This document shows, piece after piece, positions 58,347-64,000 of a stretch of 64,000 nt of DNA. Below the pieces are notes generated by a model. It saw only the letters and a program-made list of their open reading frames with translations. It made no database searches and was not told the origin of the DNA. The stretch comes from an uncultured Bacteroidales bacterium (GTDB lineage Bacteria > Bacteroidota > Bacteroidia > Bacteroidales > UBA932). The DNA lies in NCBI GenBank assembly GCA_900316245.1, contig ONCE01000003.1:1-64000 (forward strand). The letters are read 5' to 3'. The number at the start of each line of letters is the position of its first letter. The first letter of the stretch is position 1. The translations under genes were made by a program, and so were the position numbers.

Positions 58347-59057
58347 ATGTCAGAAGAGAAAAAACAAGCAAACCGGGTTCAGACCTCCATCCTGAATCCC
58401 TATGAAAAGAAAATCCTGGTGTGGCTGGCAGAGAGAATGCCGGCATGGGTCACCTCCGATATGCTAACCCTGGTGGGCTTTCTCGGCTCCCTCATCATGG
58501 CTGCAGGCTATGCCCTGTCCAACCTGAATCTCCACTGGATGTGGCTCAGCTGCTTCGGCCTGTTTGTGAACTGGTTCGGAGACTCCCTGGACGGCAGCCT
58601 GGCCCGCGTTCGCAACGCCCAGAGAAAGACTTACGGATTCTTCATTGACCACAACGTGGATGTCATCAACGAGACCATCATGTTCATTGGCGTGGGTTGC
58701 AGTCCCCTGGTAAACATGAGCTTTGCCATGTTTGCCCTGGTGGGCTACTTCATGCTCAGTATCTATGTTTACATAGACTGCCACCTCAAGGGAGAGATGC
58801 GCCTCACGTTTGGCAAGCTGGGTCCCACCGAGTTCCGCATCATCCTCATCCTCGTGAACATCCTGTTCATGTATATTCCCTGGCTCTCTACCTGGAAAAA
58901 GACCGTCTGGCTCTTCCACAATCAGTTCCAGGTGGGACTGTTTGACTACATTGCCTGGGCTGTGGCCGTCCTGCTGATTATCTTCTACATTGTAGGATTC
59001 TTCCGGGACGCCGCCTATTACGCCAAGATAGATCCTCCCAAGAACAAGGAGAACTAA
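58347..59057 (+). CDS. CDP-alcohol phosphatidyltransferase
   Basis: A 236-residue membrane enzyme with the defining motif D-x2-DG-x2-AR-x8/9-G-x3-D-x3-D, visible as DSLDGSLARVRNAQRKTYG with Asp79, Asp82, Asp101 and Asp105, and about six hydrophobic helices. It transfers a phosphatidyl (or phosphodiester) group from a CDP-linked donor to an alcohol such as inositol, serine or glycerol phosphate. The next gene follows without any gap. The alcohol acceptor cannot be read from sequence. Confidence 0.88.
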   Translation: MSEEKKQANRVQTSILNPYEKKILVWLAERMPAWVTSDMLTLVGFLGSLIMAAGYALSNLNLHWMWLSCFGLFVNWFGDSLDGSLARVRNAQRKTYGFFIDHNVDVINETIMFIGVGCSPLVNMSFAMFALVGYFMLSIYVYIDCHLKGEMRLTFGKLGPTEFRIILILVNILFMYIPWLSTWKKTVWLFHNQFQVGLFDYIAWAVAVLLIIFYIVGFFRDAAYYAKIDPPKNKEN

Positions 59058-59927
59058 ATGTACGTCATAACCCACGAAAAGGCAGCGAGCGAGCTTTCCC
59101 CCATCTTCAAGGGATGGAAGGGAAAGCTTCTGTATAAGATAGGCCTCAAACTCACCGGCATAGACCACGTGAACGAGACCCACGACCGCGTGGGAAAGGC
59201 CGGCATTCCGGACGGACCCGAATTTGCCAAGGGCATCCTGGACGATGTGGGGATCGATTTCCGGATAGGCCACGCCGAAAGGCTCCAGAGCCTGCCCGAG
59301 GGGCCCTTCATTGCCATTGCCAACCATATCTACGGTCACGTGGACGGCATCTGCCTGGTAGATCTTCTGGGGCACGTCCGGCCCAAGACCAAGGTGATGG
59401 TGAACGAGTTCCTGATGTGGATCAAAGGCCTTACGCCCAACTTTATCTCCGTGAATCCGTCCCTGGGAGTCAAAGGCGGAGCCACCTCCACCAGCATCAA
59501 CGGTGTTAAAGCCGCCCTGCTCAATCTGCGGGAAGGCGAACCGCTGGCCCTCTTCCCTTCCGGCGCCGTGGCAGACCTCAAACCCAGCCGGGGCTGGACC
59601 CTGGAAGAAAGAGAATGGCAGGAAGCCGCCATCAAGCTCATCCGCAAGGCCAAGGTGCCCGTGATTCCCATCCGCTTCTATGACCATAACAGTTGGTTCT
59701 ACTATGGGCTGGGCCTGCTGGACTACCGCATCCGCTTTGTGCGCCTGTTCCACGAGCTCTTTAACAAACGGGGCACGCACCCCCGCATGGATATAGGAGA
59801 AGCCATCTCCGTAGAGGAGCAGAATGCCGTTCCCGAAGAGGAATTCGGCCACTTCCTGCGCCAGCGCGTCTATCAGATGCCCCTCCCCGAATCTTTCACT
59901 TTGCGTTCTGAATTATGGAAAAAGTAG
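59058..59927 (+). CDS. PlsC-like lysophospholipid acyltransferase
   Basis: A 289-residue acyltransferase with the catalytic block IANHIYGHVDGICLVD (about 93-108) and the substrate-binding FPSGAVADLKPS (corresponding to FPEGTRS). It should place a second acyl chain on a lysolipid, perhaps the O-acylation of the product of the GNAT gene at 57318. It abuts the CDP-alcohol transferase, and its stop overlaps the SDR start by 13 bases, so the three genes form one unit. Confidence 0.82.
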   Translation: MYVITHEKAASELSPIFKGWKGKLLYKIGLKLTGIDHVNETHDRVGKAGIPDGPEFAKGILDDVGIDFRIGHAERLQSLPEGPFIAIANHIYGHVDGICLVDLLGHVRPKTKVMVNEFLMWIKGLTPNFISVNPSLGVKGGATSTSINGVKAALLNLREGEPLALFPSGAVADLKPSRGWTLEEREWQEAAIKLIRKAKVPVIPIRFYDHNSWFYYGLGLLDYRIRFVRLFHELFNKRGTHPRMDIGEAISVEEQNAVPEEEFGHFLRQRVYQMPLPESFTLRSELWKK

Positions 59928-60721
59928 TTCTGGTAACCGGAGGCAGCAGCGGCATCGGTGCTGCCACCGCCCGCGTACTGGCCCAGGCCGGTATGAAAGT
60001 CTATGCCGGCAGCCGCCGGGGCACATTGGAAACCCCTACCGAGGGCGTTGTTCCCGTAAAACTGGACGTCAATGACGCCGCCCTCACAGAGGCGGTCGTA
60101 GCCGATATCATAGCCCGCGAAGGTCACTTGGACGCAGTGGTTTGCAATGCCGGCAACGGAATCTACGGTCCCATTGAAGGAACGCTGGAGGAAGAAGCCC
60201 GCAGTCAATTCGAAACCAATTACTTCGGCGCTCTCAAAACCATCCAGGCCTGCCTGCCGGCCTTCCGCAGACAAGGCCACGGACGCATTATCACCGTTAC
60301 TTCCGTGATGGCCATCCTGCAGCTTCCCTTCCAGGGCTTCTACTCTTCCGTGAAAGCCGCCTTGCTGTCCCTCTCCGAGTCCCTCTCGCTGGAGCTCAAA
60401 GGCACCGGCATCCAATGCTGCAGCGTTTTGCCCGGAGACGTATCCACCGGCTTTACCAACGCCCGCAAACTCAACGCCGCCGCCCAGGATCCTGCATCGC
60501 CCTACCGGGAGAAGATGGAAAAGAACCTCAAGAAGATCGAGGCCGATGAAAGGGGCGGCATGAAACCGGAAGTCATTGCCAAAGCCATTCTGAAGCAGCT
60601 CAAACGCCGCCATATGAAAGTCCGTGTAATTCCCAGAATAGACTATGCCGCCGTGGGCGCGCTGGTCCGTTTCCTGCCCGAAAAGTCCAAACTAGCCCTT
60701 TTGAATTACTTATACAGCTAA
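59915..60721 (+). CDS. Short-chain dehydrogenase/reductase
   Basis: A 268-residue classical SDR: cofactor loop VLVTGGSSGIGAATA (5-19), NAG motif CNAGNGIYG, catalytic Ser (TVTSVMA) and YSSVKAAL (YxxxK with Ser-Val between). C-terminal helices match reductases of the DltE/YqjQ type. Substrate not clear; association with the lipid genes suggests reduction of a keto-lipid. Start ATG at 59915 overlaps the upstream acyltransferase. Confidence 0.88.
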   Translation: MEKVVLVTGGSSGIGAATARVLAQAGMKVYAGSRRGTLETPTEGVVPVKLDVNDAALTEAVVADIIAREGHLDAVVCNAGNGIYGPIEGTLEEEARSQFETNYFGALKTIQACLPAFRRQGHGRIITVTSVMAILQLPFQGFYSSVKAALLSLSESLSLELKGTGIQCCSVLPGDVSTGFTNARKLNAAAQDPASPYREKMEKNLKKIEADERGGMKPEVIAKAILKQLKRRHMKVRVIPRIDYAAVGALVRFLPEKSKLALLNYLYS

Positions 60722-60748
60722 TCTCTTGTACATTTAACAAAAACGACG

Positions 60749-60756
60749 TATCTTTG
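60749..60756 (+). promoter_or_regulatory. -7 box just before the DUF5686 gene
   Basis: TATCTTTG ends four bases before the ATG at 60761; a CTTG at 60725-60728 sits 20 bases upstream as -33. Confidence 0.55.
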
Positions 60757-60760
60757 AGGG

Positions 60761-63238
60761 ATGCGTCGTTTTTTGTCCATATGGCTCCTCCTGCTGGTAT
60801 CCGTCGTTGCGGCTGCCCAGGGAACCACGCGTGTACGTGGTATGGTCAAGGACGCAGAGACCGGAGAACCCCTTCCCTTTGTGGGCGTTTACTTTGACGG
60901 CACCACCATCGGCATTTCCACGGATATGAACGGCCACTACAGCCTGGAAACCCGTTCCCCCGAAGCAAAGGTGCTCACCGCCCAGCTCATAGGCTACGAG
61001 AGCCTCTCCATCCCCATTCAACCCGGCTCTTTCTCGGAAATCAACTTCACCCTCCGGCCAGACCCCAAGCAACTGGCCGCAGCCTATGTGAAGCCCGACA
61101 ACCGCTACATCCGGTCCATCCTCAGGAAGATCAGCCAGAACCTGGAAGTCCACGACCCTGACAACGCCCCCGACTGGAGCAGCCGTCTCTACAGCAAGAT
61201 CGAGATTGACGTCACCAATATGGAGCCCATTATGAAGATTGGCTTCGTGGACCGCCATATGGGCTTTATGAACGACTATGCCGACACATCGGCCATTACC
61301 GGCCAGGCATTCATTCCGGCCCTTATCTCGGAAAACGTGTCAGACCTGTATCACAGCCAGGATCCCCAGTTCCAGCGGGAAGTGATGCGCTACAGCCATA
61401 TGTCCGGCTTTGATACGGACAACGTGCTGCGGGAGTATACGGGAGCCCATCTTCTCAGGGCCAACTTCTACAAGAGAAGCCTCACCGTCCTCAATCTGGA
61501 GATTCCCAACCCGGTGGCCGCCAGTTCCCAGGTATTTTACAACTACTACCTGGTAGATTCCCTCCAGGTGCAGGGCCGAAAGACCTATGTGCTTCGCTTC
61601 CATCCCAAGAAGCTGGTCACCTCCCCCACCCTGGACGGAGAAATGCAAATTGACGCAGAGGACTTTGGCATCCGGAGCGTCCACGCCGCCCTGTCCCAGG
61701 GTTCCAACGTAAACTGGATCCGCCACATCAACGTAGACATAGAAAACCGCCGCACGCCGGAAGGCCGCTGGTTCTTTGACGACGAGCGCCTGTTCATAGA
61801 CTTCTCCATCGCCAGCAGCGACTCGTCCCGCATCCTGTCGTTCCTGGGCCGCCGCCAGCTTTCTTTCCAGGAGCCGGTCTACGCTCCCATCGAGGACCAG
61901 GACGCCCTCAACTCCCCCACCCAGGTGGTGGAAAGGAATGTGCAGAAAGGCACTGAGCAGGAGTGGGCCCAGCTGAGGCCCTACCCCCTCGCTTCCCGCG
62001 AGCAGGGCATCTTTGACATGGTGGAAGCCTTCCAGCAGACCCGCTTCTACCGCAACAGCTACGGCCTGCTGCACGGCCTCATTACGGGCTATTTCCAAAT
62101 TCCGGCCATCCGCTTTGAAGCGGGTCCCTGGGCCCAGTTTGTCTCCTACAACGAGACCGAAGGGGTCAAGTTGAAGTTTGGAGGAAGGACCTATAAGACT
62201 TTCTCGGAAGTGGTGCGCCTGGGCGGCTACTTTGCGTATGGCCTGAGGGACAAAAAGCCCAAATGGCAGGCCTCGGCCGAATTTATGCTGAGCCGCAAGG
62301 AGCATACCCGCAAGCTCTCCCTTACAGCCCGCCACGACTACAGCCAGTTTGGCAGCGCGGAGGGTCTGTTCTCGAACCAGACCGTGGTCACGTCCCTCGT
62401 AGCCCGTTCCCACTCCAATCTCCAGAGTATGGTCCGGGCCTTCGACGTCCTGTACGAGCACGAGTTCAATCCTTCCGTCAATGCGTCCCTGGAGTGGACT
62501 TCGGCCCGCGTCTGGGGTAGCGACCAGGTTCCTTTCATCAGGCCCGACGGAAGCGTCCAGGAAAGCTTTTCGGCCCATACCCTGCACGCCAAAGTGCGCT
62601 TCTCCAAGGACGAGCGCGTATCCCGCAACACCTTCAAGAAGACCTACCTGTTTACCAAATATCCCATCTTCACCATCGATGTGATGGGCGGTATCAAAGG
62701 CATTACCAAAGACGACATCTCCTACATCCGGGCCACCGCCAATCTCAATTGGAAAATCCCGTCCCACGCCATTGGATTCGGCCTTTTCAACCTGGAAGGC
62801 GGCGCCATCTGGGGTAGCATTCCCTATCCCCTCCTCAAGATCCACGAGGGCAACCGGAGCTATTTCATGGACCGGTCGGCCTTTAGCCTGATGGACTATT
62901 ATGAATTTGTTTCGGACCGCTGGCTCAGCGGCTTTTACGAGCATAACTTCAACGGATTCTTCCTGGGCAAGATTCCCCTTGTCAAGGAACTGGACCTGAG
63001 GGAAGTGGTCACAGCCCGCTTTGCCTGGGGTACCCTCTCCAAGGCCAACCGCGAAAACGCGCCCTTCCTGCTTCCTCCGGGTGCCGGAACCCTGGAAACT
63101 CCGTATGTGGAACTGGGTGTGGGCATAGCCAACATCCTCCGCGTACTGCGGGTAGACTTCTTCTGGCGAGTGACCCACCGCCTGCCGGAAGCCAAGAGAA
63201 ACTTCACCGTCAACATAGGATTTGACGTAGATTTTTAA
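60761..63238 (+). CDS. DUF5686/carboxypeptidase-regulatory-like outer-membrane protein
   Basis: An 825-residue outer-membrane protein: signal peptide (MRRFLSIWLLLLVSVVAAAQ), a carboxypeptidase-regulatory-like beta-sandwich (about 22-105; VRGMVKDAETGEPLPFVGVYF) and a large beta-barrel domain matching DUF5686, ending in VNIGFDVDF. Members are restricted to Bacteroidetes and their role is unknown; a porin or assembly function is often supposed. The gene is transcribed from a promoter with a minimal leader. Confidence 0.86.
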   Translation: MRRFLSIWLLLLVSVVAAAQGTTRVRGMVKDAETGEPLPFVGVYFDGTTIGISTDMNGHYSLETRSPEAKVLTAQLIGYESLSIPIQPGSFSEINFTLRPDPKQLAAAYVKPDNRYIRSILRKISQNLEVHDPDNAPDWSSRLYSKIEIDVTNMEPIMKIGFVDRHMGFMNDYADTSAITGQAFIPALISENVSDLYHSQDPQFQREVMRYSHMSGFDTDNVLREYTGAHLLRANFYKRSLTVLNLEIPNPVAASSQVFYNYYLVDSLQVQGRKTYVLRFHPKKLVTSPTLDGEMQIDAEDFGIRSVHAALSQGSNVNWIRHINVDIENRRTPEGRWFFDDERLFIDFSIASSDSSRILSFLGRRQLSFQEPVYAPIEDQDALNSPTQVVERNVQKGTEQEWAQLRPYPLASREQGIFDMVEAFQQTRFYRNSYGLLHGLITGYFQIPAIRFEAGPWAQFVSYNETEGVKLKFGGRTYKTFSEVVRLGGYFAYGLRDKKPKWQASAEFMLSRKEHTRKLSLTARHDYSQFGSAEGLFSNQTVVTSLVARSHSNLQSMVRAFDVLYEHEFNPSVNASLEWTSARVWGSDQVPFIRPDGSVQESFSAHTLHAKVRFSKDERVSRNTFKKTYLFTKYPIFTIDVMGGIKGITKDDISYIRATANLNWKIPSHAIGFGLFNLEGGAIWGSIPYPLLKIHEGNRSYFMDRSAFSLMDYYEFVSDRWLSGFYEHNFNGFFLGKIPLVKELDLREVVTARFAWGTLSKANRENAPFLLPPGAGTLETPYVELGVGIANILRVLRVDFFWRVTHRLPEAKRNFTVNIGFDVDF

Positions 63239-63249
63239 CCAGAACAGCT

Positions 63250-64000
63250 ATGAGACACATCATCCAGCAGCCCGTGTTGATCAAGCCCTACCAATACGCC
63301 GGCCACATCGAGAACCCCTTCGACTCGTTCACCCTGCCCATCATTCCCTTCTCATTCATGATGGAGGGCGAGGCTCTCGTAGAGGTGGACAACCAGAACT
63401 ACTATCTGTCTCCCGGCCAGTTCTTGCTCATTCCGGAAAACCACGCCATCACCGTGAAGCATGCCACCCAATGCAAGGGATACCACGGTTTCTTTCAGCT
63501 GAGTTTTCTCAAAGATGCCTCCTACCAGGTGCTGCGCCAGAGCAAACCCATCCTGCAGAGTTTCTGGTTTGACGATGCCGTGTTCATGGCCGCCCTTATG
63601 AAGCGGATGGTCACCGCCTATGAGGACAAAGACCTCAAGTTCCTTCAAAGCGCCATGGATCTGATTCTGGGACAACTCCGCCCCGGGGATCGCGTCACGG
63701 CCGTTCCCGAGAAGTTTCTCCAGCTGGTATTTGAAAAGGGAAAGACCCCGCTTACTGTATCGGAATACGCAGATATGCTGAGCGTTACGCCCAATTATCT
63801 CAATAAGGCCGTCAAGAACCGTACGCACCGTACCGCCATTGACTGGATTGAGATTGCCCGCATTAACATTGCCAAGAAACTGCTCAAGGATCCGGCCGTT
63901 TCCATTGCAGACATCTCCTCCCTGGTGGGCCTGCCGGACCAGTCTTACTTCTCCCGCTTCTTCAAGAAAAAGACGGGACAGACCCCGTCCGAGTTCCGCA
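63250..64000 (+). CDS. AraC-family regulator (truncated by the window end)
   Basis: The first 250 residues of an AraC/XylS-type regulator: a cupin-like N-terminal domain (about 1-120; SFMMEGEALVEVDNQNYYLSPGQFLLIP) and a C-terminal HTH pair (about 165-250; VSEYADMLSVTPNYLNKAVKN and LVGLPDQSYFSRFFKKKTGQTPSEF). Only the final residues are missing. Eleven bases after the DUF5686 stop. Confidence 0.88.
   Translation, partial: MRHIIQQPVLIKPYQYAGHIENPFDSFTLPIIPFSFMMEGEALVEVDNQNYYLSPGQFLLIPENHAITVKHATQCKGYHGFFQLSFLKDASYQVLRQSKPILQSFWFDDAVFMAALMKRMVTAYEDKDLKFLQSAMDLILGQLRPGDRVTAVPEKFLQLVFEKGKTPLTVSEYADMLSVTPNYLNKAVKNRTHRTAIDWIEIARINIAKKLLKDPAVSIADISSLVGLPDQSYFSRFFKKKTGQTPSEFR

Overview
This 64-kb window reads as chromosomal DNA of a fairly GC-rich member of the Bacteroidales, probably an uncultured gut lineage; the order is a confident inference, the genus is not determined. 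Evidence: many genes are preceded by the Bacteroidetes -7 box TAnnTTTG, several with a -33 TTTG about 19-20 bases upstream. Shine-Dalgarno sequences are inconspicuous. The gene content is also typical: SDR-type threonine dehydrogenase beside Kbl, DUF3467, DUF5686/carboxypeptidase-regulatory outer-membrane protein, TonB-dependent receptor, a propeller-type sensor kinase, UmuDC and a GDP-heptose pathway. Coding density is high and genes often overlap by 1-13 bases. No rRNA, CRISPR array, prophage or IS element was recognised.

Layout. 0.2-4.2 kb: an AraC regulator divergent from an acyl-CoA synthetase/SGNH hydrolase pair, then a Phd-type antitoxin with a truncated toxin. 4.3-9.5 kb: acyltransferase, queA, a small HTH protein, a shortened DHODH-like protein and cinA. 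9.6-16.7 kb: a leftward run of dipeptidase, ABC-F, tatC, tatA, thioesterase and valS. 16.7-27.4 kb: DUF3467, kdsC-like, maf, mutY, mscS, serB, a CBS/DUF21 membrane protein, a DUF45 peptidase, a BaiN-like flavoprotein and rmuC. 27.4-31.1 kb: a leftward operon of flavodiiron protein, heptokinase and a heptose guanylyltransferase-phosphatase fusion. 31.2-35.7 kb: DUF389 protein, an unusual noncoding region with a five-unit tandem repeat and a candidate small RNA, then tdh and kbl diverging. 35.7-46.8 kb: a compact six-gene operon joining a receiver-PP2C phosphatase, a coiled-coil/propeller membrane protein, a propeller histidine kinase whose phospho-acceptor His is Asp, an intact soluble kinase, a TonB receptor and a one-module NRPS-like A-T-TE protein. 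46.9-52.1 kb: tRNA-Cys, an MFS transporter and three predicted lipoproteins, including an exported phosphoglycerate mutase. 52.2-56.8 kb: AlkZ-like glycosylase, GT4 glycosyltransferase, umuDC and a small alarmone-hydrolase-like HD protein. 56.8-64 kb: GtrA, an OlsB/GlsB-like N-acyltransferase, CDP-alcohol phosphatidyltransferase, PlsC-like acyltransferase, SDR, an outer-membrane DUF5686 protein and a truncated AraC regulator.

Two observations stand out. First, a family of roughly 55-bp nested palindromes is inserted in frame within three unrelated enzyme genes: mutY (2 copies), the BaiN-like gene (2) and the hddC-gmhB fusion (4). All copies use the same reading frame (NYFS....KNQF), all sit where a surface beta-hairpin is expected, and the inner stem covaries between copies. 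They resemble in concept the protein-coding Rickettsia palindromic elements. Second, the six-gene 35.7-46.8 kb operon looks like an undescribed signalling-plus-biosynthesis unit.
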